Origin: Bifidobacterium felsineum
GTDB lineage: Bacteria; Actinomycetota; Actinomycetes; Actinomycetales; Bifidobacteriaceae
Assembly: GCF_002802915.1 (NCBI RefSeq)
Contig: NZ_PEBJ01000003.1
Span: 124,001-188,000 of the forward strand
Direction of reading: 5' to 3'
Length of the DNA stretch: 64,000 nt
Part shown: in pieces, positions 40,662-49,215 of the stretch
How positions within the stretch are numbered: position 1 is the stretch's first letter
How the letters are laid out: each line of letters begins with the position of its first letter
Notes under the pieces: model-generated
Told to the model about the DNA's origin: nothing
The model's database searches: none
Seen by the model: only the letters and a program-made list of their open reading frames with translations
Translations under genes and position numbers: made by a program

Positions 40662-42326
40662 CTAGTACACATGCGCGTACACATCGTATGATGCATACGC
40701 CGGCAGATCATATGTCTCGATGGAAAACGCCTTGGCACTGCCTTTGGCTGGTTTGGCAACATAGGCATTGCGTCCGAACACGATTCGCCCCTTAGCATCA
40801 CGCAAAACAAGCGTCACACTGATGTCATCCGCATACAAACCTTTGCCGTTATCATCATCACGCTCGCACACCACTTCCCCGCTAAAGGTCGTGCCACCTA
40901 AATCGATCTTGCGTGCTTTGGCTCCCCGAACAGTGAACGACTCCGCGCCACCGGTATCCAACAAATCATCTGCCGATGGTGTCTCCATCGTGAATTCCAC
41001 ACTCGCCGGCTTCTCGCCGTCCCCGGCCTGCCCGGCGAAATACGCAGTCTCCGAGGCATACACAATAGCGAACACCTGCGTATGCGAAAACATCACCGAC
41101 CCATCGGCGCTTTTACCGGTAACCGTGACCTGAGGGAATTGCACGGCATGTGTAGTGTCTGTATTACGCAGAGCAAGCGCATATTCCACATACCCGTTTG
41201 GTGCCGACCAACCGGATTCGGTCAGTTCGAGAGGATTGTTCTGCAGCGCTTCCTCCACATCGTTACTGCCAGCCGACGATGAATCCGAGGAACCTGACGA
41301 TGAATCACCACCGTTCTTATCAGGAATCTTACCGGTTGAAGTTTGCGTATCGGGGCTCGATTGTGCAAGCCCACCGCCAAGATTCCCATGCAACAGCACA
41401 TATCCGGTAATGCCACCGGCCACAATCAGCACCATTACCAGCACCGCAGCAATCCACATCACCCATCGCGTATGTTTACGCTGCGTGGCACTCCCATCTA
41501 CTGCATCAGGCGCTTCCCCACTGCCATGCGCGCCTGTCGATCCAGCATTCGCGGAATACAGCAATCGACGCAAAGCCGCAGCATCCTGCGGTCGAGCACT
41601 CGGCTCAAACGCACATGCCTGCTGCACAATGGCGCGAATGCGCGAATCAACCACATCAGCATCCGCAAGCAGCCGCTCATAGTGATTCTTATCTGAAGGC
41701 TGCACACCGGTAACCAAAAATCCCAATACACATCCGATGGCATACACGTCGCTACGAGCATCAGTGGACGCAAAACCATACTGCTCCGGAGCTGCAAAGC
41801 CCCAGGTACCCAGCGTGGTCGTATCATGCGAGCGCGGCATGCCATTCGCTCCATCAGTGCCATTGTGTTCGCGCGCAATGCCAAAATCAATAAGATGCAC
41901 GCCGTCAGCGGCCATGATGATATTCGCCGGGGTGATGTCGCGGTGCACGATGTCACATCGATGCAATTCATCTACCGCTTCGCACAATTGCGCAACAATG
42001 CGAATCGCCGCATCAGCAGATAAACGTCCGCGCTCGGCCATGTACTGTTCGAGCGTGACGCCTTGCACGTAATCGTAAATCACCACAAACCAGTCAGGCA
42101 GTTCGTATGTGGCTTCAATCTGCGGCAAGCGTGGCGAACGGCATTCGGCAATCGTTGACCATAAGCGTCTGCGCGCGAATTGCAGAGGAATCTTTTTACG
42201 AACAAACGGGCCGGTACCATCGAGCGTAACCAGCTCGGTAATACCATACTGTCCGTTCGCCAACACTTGCTCAACATGGTAGGCATCGTCCAGCATCATG
42301 GCATGCATTGTTTGCATATCATCCAT
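40662..42326 (-). CDS. membrane-anchored Ser/Thr protein kinase
   Basis: A 554-residue eukaryote-like kinase. Kinase domain about residues 15-265: degenerate glycine loop VLANGQYGI, Lys44/45 in VRKKIPL, catalytic loop IVHRDITPANII with Asp130 and Asn135 (HRDI-T-P-x-N, with Thr where HRDLKPxN has Lys), DFG at 147-149, and AAPEQYG. Then an Ala/Gly-rich linker, one transmembrane helix (about 288-312), a Ser/Asp-rich extracellular linker and a C-terminal beta-rich domain without PASTA repeats; instead it looks like a DUF4352/immunoglobulin-like sensor (YVEYALALRNTDTTHAVQFP). Downstream of the HTH gene on the same strand. It could sense an outside signal and phosphorylate a cytoplasmic partner such as that HTH protein; this is inference. 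Confidence 0.88.
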   Translation of the reverse strand: MDDMQTMHAMMLDDAYHVEQVLANGQYGITELVTLDGTGPFVRKKIPLQFARRRLWSTIAECRSPRLPQIEATYELPDWFVVIYDYVQGVTLEQYMAERGRLSADAAIRIVAQLCEAVDELHRCDIVHRDITPANIIMAADGVHLIDFGIAREHNGTDGANGMPRSHDTTTLGTWGFAAPEQYGFASTDARSDVYAIGCVLGFLVTGVQPSDKNHYERLLADADVVDSRIRAIVQQACAFEPSARPQDAAALRRLLYSANAGSTGAHGSGEAPDAVDGSATQRKHTRWVMWIAAVLVMVLIVAGGITGYVLLHGNLGGGLAQSSPDTQTSTGKIPDKNGGDSSSGSSDSSSAGSNDVEEALQNNPLELTESGWSAPNGYVEYALALRNTDTTHAVQFPQVTVTGKSADGSVMFSHTQVFAIVYASETAYFAGQAGDGEKPASVEFTMETPSADDLLDTGGAESFTVRGAKARKIDLGGTTFSGEVVCERDDDNGKGLYADDISVTLVLRDAKGRIVFGRNAYVAKPAKGSAKAFSIETYDLPAYASYDVYAHVY

Positions 42327-42406
42327 GACGCGCCCCTCCCCCAGTGCCGCAATCGCTTAGTTTCTGGAGCATTGCAAACATTGCACGCTCCATACTTTTC
42401 TCTATG

Positions 42407-42856
42407 CTAATCCACACTCAGCAACGTCGGTTCGCCAAATCGATGCAGTTCATCATCCGTAGACGCCCGATCGAAACCCTGCTGCACACACCATAAGATA
42501 ATGGCATCGCGACGCTGCCGGCACCACAGTTCGGATACACCGGCAAAGCGCAGCACACGCTGGGTTTCCCGCACATCACACCGCAAACCGAACGCCAGCA
42601 TAATCGCATGATCGCGTCCAGGCCTGCTCTTACCGGCGAAAATGTCATACACCACCGTGGCGTTCAGGCCGGATGCTCGAGCCACATCAGCACGTTTTAG
42701 ACCATGCCGAGCCAACAGAAACTGCAGATAATCAACCAGCTCGCGGTCCTTGATTTTCTCCTCATCCAGATATGCCTCGATGCTGTTGCTGGCAAGTAAC
42801 CGGTCCAGCAGTTCTTCGGTAAGGATTTTCTCGCCTGAAGTACCGTTCGTTCTCAT
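42407..42856 (-). CDS. helix-turn-helix protein paired with the kinase
   Basis: A 149-residue protein with a XRE-like HTH (about residues 45-75): DYLQFLLARHGLKRADVARASGLNATVVYDIFAGKSRPGRD, followed by a conserved-looking tail AFGLRCDVRETQRVLRFAG and RRDAIILWCVQQG. From memory this tail recurs in HTH proteins next to Ser/Thr kinases in gut Firmicutes and Actinobacteria; a search would test that. AAAGGAAGG precedes ATG 42856. Its gene leads the kinase gene by 80 bases. Tandem dyads upstream (42914-42956) are candidate binding sites. Confidence 0.8.
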   Translation of the reverse strand: MRTNGTSGEKILTEELLDRLLASNSIEAYLDEEKIKDRELVDYLQFLLARHGLKRADVARASGLNATVVYDIFAGKSRPGRDHAIMLAFGLRCDVRETQRVLRFAGVSELWCRQRRDAIILWCVQQGFDRASTDDELHRFGEPTLLSVD

Positions 42857-42913
42857 GCCTTCCTTTATACCGCTGTATTGCAGGCGAGCAGAGTCAGCCA
42901 TCAAACAAATTCC

Positions 42914-42956
42914 CTGAAATTCAGTTGGCAACTGAGCAATTCAGCAGCCAGCTGAG
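42914..42956. promoter_or_regulatory. Tandem dyads in the divergent kinase-locus promoter
   Basis: ATTCAGTTGGCAACTGAG (42919-42936) and ATTCAGCAGCCAGCTGAG (42939-42956) repeat 20 bases apart. The first contains the perfect dyad TCAGTTG-G-CAACTGA, and CTGAA-A-TTCAG overlaps its left side at 42914-42924. The block is 58 bases upstream of the HTH gene start and about 75 upstream of the divergent membrane-protein gene, so one regulator could serve both. Confidence 0.65.
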
Positions 42957-43028
42957 GAATGCTGTTTGGTTCTACGCAATAATTTCCGCGAGATTAGTGG
43001 CTTTTGATTGGAAAGGAGAGAAGATACT

Positions 43029-44123
43029 ATGACCAATCAATTCAATCAGCCGGCTCCGGCACATCAACCGAACGGGCAGCCCAGCCAACCCACTACACCA
43101 ATTGTGTATCCGAACGGACCCGCTAACCCTACAGGAATTCCAACGAACAATCCTGCCATTCAGCAACCAAAGCCGCATAAGAAGACTTCAAAACTCGCGA
43201 TTTTCGCCATTATTGTGGCAGCGGTATTTCTGCTGACCACATTCCTTGGCATGAATTCCTGGTCCATGCTTGTATTTTTCGCGCTCTTGCCGGTATTACT
43301 GTCTGGCTTCTCCCTCTACGTAACTCGCAAGGACGGCAAAGTTCAAGGCCGCATACTCGCTTGGGTGGCAGTCGGCATTACCGCAGTGGCGCTGATTATC
43401 GGCGGCGTTGGCATTGTGCGCGCCGGCGCTAAGAGCGCAACCGATGATGCAGCATTCAAGGAATCCATGAAGGTGACGTGCAAAGCGTACAGCTGGCCGT
43501 CCTCTGACCTGGTCGCACAGCTGCCGCAACCACAATCCGCCACCGGTAAGATCGAAAGCGAAAGCTCCAGCCTGTTCTCCATCTCCGTATGCGATACGGA
43601 TTCCACTGCATATACGGCTTATGTAAAGGCATTGCAGGACAAGGGCTTTACAGTCGACTATTCCAAGTCCGACGAGGCGTTTACAGCTAAGAATGCAGCC
43701 GGCTACAGTGTGCATGCGTCGGTGAATGAATACAACACGGATGTGATGGATATTTCCATCTACCCGCCTGAGGAATCTTCAGACTCCTCAAATTCCTCTA
43801 CCGATGATTCCACAGCCTCTGATGATTCCGCGAACACCGACTCCAATGCGTCTTCCAGCCTATCCGAAAGCGATTTCAAGACCGCAATGGATAGCTACGA
43901 GAAAACCATGAACGATTACGTGGACTTCATGAACAAGTACAACTCCGAAGGTCATCCGGTTTCCATGCTTGCCGACTACGCCAAGTGGACCAAGCAGTAC
44001 AGCGACATGGTGCAAAAGTTCGATGCCGTGGACGATGGTTCGCTGACCGACGAAGAACTGCAGTACTATATCGAAGTGCAAACCCGAGTTAATCAGAAGC
44101 TCAGCACGATCAGTAGTAACTGA
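43029..44123 (+). CDS. membrane protein with extracellular DUF6591-like domain
   Basis: A 364-residue protein of unknown function. Layout: a Pro/Gln/Asn-rich cytoplasmic N-terminus (1-50) ending in a Lys-rich stretch, three transmembrane helices (about 55-73, 78-97, 108-130), then an outer domain with CKAYSWPSSDLVAQLP and ALQDKGFTVDYSKSDEAFTAKNAAGYSVHASV, a Ser/Asp/Thr-rich linker (about 248-285) and a C-terminal helical segment ESDFKTAMDSYEKTMNDYVDFMNKYN. The outer parts resemble what I recall as DUF6591 proteins; uncertain. AAAGGAG precedes ATG 43029. It is divergent from the HTH/kinase unit across a promoter with tandem dyads, so it may be an output of that signalling locus. Confidence 0.8.
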   Translation: MTNQFNQPAPAHQPNGQPSQPTTPIVYPNGPANPTGIPTNNPAIQQPKPHKKTSKLAIFAIIVAAVFLLTTFLGMNSWSMLVFFALLPVLLSGFSLYVTRKDGKVQGRILAWVAVGITAVALIIGGVGIVRAGAKSATDDAAFKESMKVTCKAYSWPSSDLVAQLPQPQSATGKIESESSSLFSISVCDTDSTAYTAYVKALQDKGFTVDYSKSDEAFTAKNAAGYSVHASVNEYNTDVMDISIYPPEESSDSSNSSTDDSTASDDSANTDSNASSSLSESDFKTAMDSYEKTMNDYVDFMNKYNSEGHPVSMLADYAKWTKQYSDMVQKFDAVDDGSLTDEELQYYIEVQTRVNQKLSTISSN

Positions 44124-44125
44124 TA

Positions 44126-44289
44126 CCTCAGCGAATGGTTCTCAATAAGAACTGTGCGCGGATTGACGCACTATCAAACGAACATCGCAGCCGCATATTT
44201 CCTGCCATTCCAACGATTGCAGCAATGTGACATTGTTCGATTGCGTGCACAATCCGCGCACAGTTATTAATGAGAATGATTCGCTGCGG
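44126..44289. mobile_element. 164-bp MITE-like element, copy B
   Basis: Same length and order as copy A: left end beginning CCTCAGCGAATGGTTCTCA and right end finishing GAATGATTCGCTGCGG in inverse orientation, with related inner sequence (ACTATCAAACGAACATCG shared exactly with copy A). It starts 2 bases after the stop codon of the membrane-protein gene and ends 10 bases before the GntR stop. No open frame of its own. Confidence 0.85.
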
Positions 44290-44299
44290 CAACGATGCC

Positions 44300-44671
44300 T
44301 CACTTCCATTGAGCACGCAAAGCGCTGAGCGCGTCTTCAAAGTCCGCACTAAGTTGATGCGCTTGTTTGGCGTATATGCTCGCGGCCTGAAGCAGAGGCT
44401 CAGGAAGCATAGCAACATGCTTGATGCGAGCCGCACGGCCGGGTGCGGTTTCAATGATTCCATTCTCAGCCAACTCGGCATAGGCTTTGGCCACAGTGCC
44501 AGGAGCCAGACGCAGGTCTCCGGCAAGCTGACGCACCGAAGGAAGTTTGTCGCCATTACGCAAACTGCCAGCCTTCACCATACTTTCAATCTGCGCGCGA
44601 ATCTGCTCGTAGACGGGCGTCGGCGACGATTCGCGAATCACCAGACGCAGCTCGTCTCCACCGCCACTCAT
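44300..44671 (-). CDS. GntR family (YtrA-type) regulator
   Basis: A 123-residue GntR regulator with only the N-terminal winged helix (SPTPVYEQIRAQIESMVKAGSLRNGDKLPSVRQLAGDLRLAPGTVAKAYAELAENGIIET) and a short helical tail, the hallmark of the YtrA subfamily that normally controls ABC transporters. Its ATG overlaps the stop of the membrane-protein gene as ATGA, so the pair is coupled. No ATPase is present here, so the usual YtrA target operon is reduced to a membrane protein. Confidence 0.88.
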   Translation of the reverse strand: MSGGGDELRLVIRESSPTPVYEQIRAQIESMVKAGSLRNGDKLPSVRQLAGDLRLAPGTVAKAYAELAENGIIETAPGRAARIKHVAMLPEPLLQAASIYAKQAHQLSADFEDALSALRAQWK

Positions 44672-45663
44672 CGCCGAGCCCTGCCATTGGGCGCAGTCCA
44701 GAGACGGGCGACACAGACGCATGCCATGATCAAATAGGCACAGGCAATCACAGCTACAACACCACCCATAATGATTTGTGCATTACCAAGCGTGGGATAC
44801 ACGTCATCAGCATAGGCAGGTGACAACGAGCCATTATTAGTACCGACGCGCACGGTGGCGATACCGGCTACCTCCAGCACGCCGACCGCATAGGCAAGCA
44901 TCGCACCTGAAGACAGGAATACTACGAACCGTGTCAGCAACACACGCCATATCTTATCTTCTTTGGCATATCGCGGATCCGGAGAACTGGGAACGTGTGC
45001 AATACGCCACAGCGCCAAGCAGGTCGCTCCCGTCAATATCAAAGTAACGACAATCAGCGGCACTGCATAATACGCGCCCGGATAAGGTCCGGATGAGGCA
45101 ATCATTTCACCGTTCTGGTTGCTTAACGAGATGCTACGCATCAGGCCGAAATCGTCGGGGCTGGCTGTAGCCATAGTGAAACACAAATATGCGATAAGCA
45201 ATCCTGCGGCCAATAATGGCTGGATGAGCACATATCGACGAGCATAGGTCCACGGTTCACGCGATTGCAACGATGCAACGCGCACACCGCTGCCAGGACG
45301 CACGGGAACGTCCGGCAATGGCATTGAGACAACAATCATGACTGCGCAGGCGGCAAGCCCCGGTGTCATAGCCGCAACGAGATACATGCTTTGAGATAGC
45401 ACAGCATTGATAATGACACCCACGATCAGCACGGCAGCACCGGCAAACAGCGCTATCAGCACACGATGCCGAGCCACGGACACCGGACCGTCAACGGAAA
45501 ATCGAGCATCCCCACCAAACTGCTCCACCCCAATCGATAGCGTCGGCTCATGATTCATGCGCAGCAACGCCCTAATTACCAGCACGAGTACTGTTATGGT
45601 GAGCACCAGCATCAACAGCCAGATAAGCATTGCCACAATCACCCAAGAAGCCATGACTGACAT
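44668..45663 (-). CDS. polytopic membrane protein, unknown function
   Basis: A 331-residue integral membrane protein with about seven hydrophobic segments, a first helix MASWVIVAMLIWLLMLVLTITVLVLVIRAL, a cytoplasmic stretch with Pro-Asp-Val-Pro-Val, and no domain I can name. It is not a typical ABC permease by sequence. AAGG lies 8 bases before ATG 45663; TTG 45684 also opens the frame. It is coupled by an ATGA overlap to the YtrA-type GntR regulator, a pairing found for stress-responsive transport operons. Function unknown. Confidence 0.7.
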   Translation of the reverse strand: MSVMASWVIVAMLIWLLMLVLTITVLVLVIRALLRMNHEPTLSIGVEQFGGDARFSVDGPVSVARHRVLIALFAGAAVLIVGVIINAVLSQSMYLVAAMTPGLAACAVMIVVSMPLPDVPVRPGSGVRVASLQSREPWTYARRYVLIQPLLAAGLLIAYLCFTMATASPDDFGLMRSISLSNQNGEMIASSGPYPGAYYAVPLIVVTLILTGATCLALWRIAHVPSSPDPRYAKEDKIWRVLLTRFVVFLSSGAMLAYAVGVLEVAGIATVRVGTNNGSLSPAYADDVYPTLGNAQIIMGGVVAVIACAYLIMACVCVARLWTAPNGRARR

Positions 45664-45723
45664 CGCAATCACCTTATTCCGCAAACGGACAGTTTCGCTG
45701 CTTAATCATCCTTGACCAAACAA

Positions 45724-45778
45724 AAACTGCACCATACTTCTAATACAGCTAAAGTGTATCAGAAGTATGATGCAGTTT
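45724..45778 (-). terminator. Terminator after the alcohol dehydrogenase gene; possible GntR site
   Basis: 24-base arms (45724-45747 and 45755-45778) with two mismatches and a 7-base loop; core CATACTTCT / AGAAGTATG. On the minus strand GTTTTTGTTTGG follows, giving a rho-independent terminator for the dehydrogenase gene. Because it also lies just upstream of the membrane-protein/GntR unit it could include an operator. Confidence 0.75.
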
Positions 45779-45795
45779 CAAATGTTCTATCTGGC

Positions 45796-46839
45796 TTAGA
45801 AGCGAATCAGGGACTTGATGACCTTGCGCTGGTCCATAGCCTCATAGGCTTCCTGAATGTGGTCGAGGTCGAACTCGGCGGTGAACACGCGGCCGGGATT
45901 GATTTCGCCCTTCACCACGGCGTCCAGCAGACCGGACTGCAAATCATAATGGCGCACGGGAGCCGGACCACCCTTGATGCCGATGTTGCCGTAGAACGTG
46001 CCCTCGGCGCTGATCTCGACATCATGCGGCAGACCAACACGGCCGATCACGCCACCGCGGCGAATGAGACCGATGGCGGTGTCGAAGGACTGCTTGGAAC
46101 CCACGCATTCGAGCACGGCATCTGCGCCATAGCCGCCGGTCATCTCCAATACCTTGTCGATGGCAGCTTGATCGCGTTCAGCCACAATATCCGTGGCGCC
46201 AAACTCGCGGGCAACCGCGGCACGATCCTCATGGCGGCTCATCGCGATAATGCGCTTGGCACCAAGCATGTGCGCGGAGAGCACGCCGCACAGGCCGACT
46301 GCACCATCACCCATCACCACGGCGGTGTCACCGGGCTTCACCTCGGCGGAAACCGCTGCATGGTAGCCGGTGGACATCACGTCGGCGATGGTCAGCAGCG
46401 AGGCAAGCGTGGCATCATCGTAATCCTCAGGAGAACCGGGCACCTTGACCACGGTGCCATCGGCTTCCGGTACGCGCACATATTCGGCCTGGCTGGCGCC
46501 GAAGTAGCCACCGTGAGGGCATACGGATTCGAAGCCGGCCTTGCACACCGGGCACTTGCCGCAGCTGTACGGGAAGGGCAGCACCACAAAGTCACCGGGC
46601 TTCACGGAGGTGACTGCCGAACCTACTTCCTCGACCACGCCAATCGATTCGTGACCGATCTGCGCATGCTCCGGGTGCGGGCTCAGCCCACGGAAATACC
46701 ACAAATCAGAACCGCAGACGCAAGCGCGCACGACGCGCACAACCGCATCATCATCCTGCTCAAGGCGCGCTTTCGGCATCTCTTCCACAGCCATCTGTCC
46801 AGGCTTAACAAAGATGGCAGCTTTCATGGTCTCGCTCAT
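45796..46839 (-). CDS. zinc-dependent alcohol dehydrogenase family protein
   Basis: A 347-residue medium-chain dehydrogenase. Seen: catalytic zinc ligands in CVCGSDLWYFRG and GHESIGVVEEVGSAV, structural zinc loop CGKCPVCKAGFESVC, Rossmann motif VVMGDGAVGLCGVLSAHMLGAKRIIAMSRH. The substrate-side sequence resembles NADP-dependent or glutathione-independent formaldehyde/sorbitol-type members, but the substrate is not clear. ATG 46839 (with a second possible start at MKAAIF) follows an AAAGGAG site. Transcribed alone: terminator downstream, 127 bases of promoter sequence upstream. Confidence 0.9.
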   Translation of the reverse strand: MSETMKAAIFVKPGQMAVEEMPKARLEQDDDAVVRVVRACVCGSDLWYFRGLSPHPEHAQIGHESIGVVEEVGSAVTSVKPGDFVVLPFPYSCGKCPVCKAGFESVCPHGGYFGASQAEYVRVPEADGTVVKVPGSPEDYDDATLASLLTIADVMSTGYHAAVSAEVKPGDTAVVMGDGAVGLCGVLSAHMLGAKRIIAMSRHEDRAAVAREFGATDIVAERDQAAIDKVLEMTGGYGADAVLECVGSKQSFDTAIGLIRRGGVIGRVGLPHDVEISAEGTFYGNIGIKGGPAPVRHYDLQSGLLDAVVKGEINPGRVFTAEFDLDHIQEAYEAMDQRKVIKSLIRF

Positions 46840-46966
46840 TGTTGCTCCTTTGGTTATTGGCGTTGGTTCCTATTGAACAACTATTCGATAGCAATATCCA
46901 ATAACCTTCAGCCATGTGCAGCCATGCCCCACGCTTATGGCATTACACTTCCGGCTCTATTGGACG

Positions 46967-47650
46967 CTATTTGACCTGTGTAATCGTGTTGCCTTTGACC
47001 ATGAATCCCTTGCGCGCCATATCGATCATTGGCTGATCGAATGCACTGTCCGTATAGAATTCATCGATAACCGCATCCGGGCCAACCACTTGGCGTAGGC
47101 GCTTCGGTTTATTGGTGTTGAAATTAAGGTACGTCACTTCAAATGTCGCGGGATCAATCGTCGAAGCAATCAACCGTTTCACGCCCAACCTGCGGCATGC
47201 CTCCCCTACGGTTACGTCAAACGAGGCAGTGAGAATCACGTCATCCGGCTGTGGCTTGTACCAAGGCTTGATCTTGGACATGTTACGATCCCAGAATGCA
47301 CTGACCAATGATTTCAAGCCTCCGTTTAAATCGTCTGCACTGATGATGGAGGCATCCGCGGTAAGGATATCCGTGTCCAGGCCGGCTTTTGCGGCGTTGT
47401 TCAACGAACGTACGCGTAATTCATCGATGGATTTTGATGTTGACAAATCCTGTAGGTATTTTCTCGCGACTTTGCCTACACCTCGTTCCATCTGTTCCAA
47501 TGTGGCCCGGCCGAGCTTGTATTTGATGGCGTAACGCAGCACCGGCGCAAGATGGCGAAAGACTTTCATATCGTAGCGGGCGCTGAAGAGGTATAGGTCG
47601 AACAGGCTTTCCCCGTCGTAGATTGTTCCGTCGAAATCAAATACCCGCAT
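46967..47650 (-). CDS. HAD family hydrolase (phosphoserine phosphatase-like)
   Basis: A 227-residue haloacid-dehalogenase phosphatase of the HAD-IB type. Seen: motif I VFDFDGTIYDGESLFDLYLF with nucleophile aspartate at residue 4, the segment DDVILTASFDVTVGEACRRLGVKRLIAS (motif II region) and VIDEFYTDSAFDQPMI (motif IV). These enzymes remove phosphate from small molecules or from lipid intermediates; the phosphoserine-phosphatase-like cap region (about 30-120) is helical. Substrate unknown. It stands alone between the alcohol dehydrogenase and the str operon. Confidence 0.85.
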   Translation of the reverse strand: MRVFDFDGTIYDGESLFDLYLFSARYDMKVFRHLAPVLRYAIKYKLGRATLEQMERGVGKVARKYLQDLSTSKSIDELRVRSLNNAAKAGLDTDILTADASIISADDLNGGLKSLVSAFWDRNMSKIKPWYKPQPDDVILTASFDVTVGEACRRLGVKRLIASTIDPATFEVTYLNFNTNKPKRLRQVVGPDAVIDEFYTDSAFDQPMIDMARKGFMVKGNTITQVK

Positions 47651-47760
47651 TGGTTCGCCTTCCTGCTTCTCTCGACTACTATAGGCAGATTCTTTCAGCT
47701 AGCGCGAATATGTGCACGGCATGGTTACGCCACACGTCTTGATTCACATTGCCGTATATA

Positions 47761-47800
47761 TAAGAAATCCCCTCCGAGTTTCCTCGAAGGGGATTTCTTA
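47761..47800 (-). terminator. Rho-independent terminator of tuf
   Basis: TAAGAAATCCCCT and AGGGGATTTCTTA form a 13-bp stem with an inner CGAG-TTTC-CTCG stem. It closes the str operon 42 bases past the tuf stop; the palindromic AAATCCCC arm also gives a T-run in both directions. Confidence 0.9.
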
Positions 47801-47842
47801 TAACGCTAGTTCAAGCGTAGATCGTTCGCGATTCTATAAGAA

Positions 47843-49042
<1,200 letters not shown>

Positions 49043-49150
49043 TACTCTTGTCCTCCTGGACGTCTCGTGAGTTTCCTACGCCCTTTCGCGTAGGCACTCG
49101 CTCTATTCTACTGGGTTTCTGGGTTATGTGCCACTTTGAGAGCCAGAACC

Positions 49151-49182
49151 CAGTCAGCGGTACACGATATTACCGCTGACTG
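49151..49182 (-). other. Stem-loop in the fusA-tuf gap
   Basis: CAGTCAGCGGTA and TACCGCTGACTG: perfect 12-base arms, 8-base loop. A second stem (49190-49215, GGCTAGC/GCTAGTGG-like) and a weaker one near 49108 flank it. None has a T-run. They may slow ribosome-free transcript decay, or hold a tuf promoter. Confidence 0.55.
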
Positions 49183-49215
49183 GAGACACTGGCTAGCTTC
49201 AGCTAGTGGCGCGTG

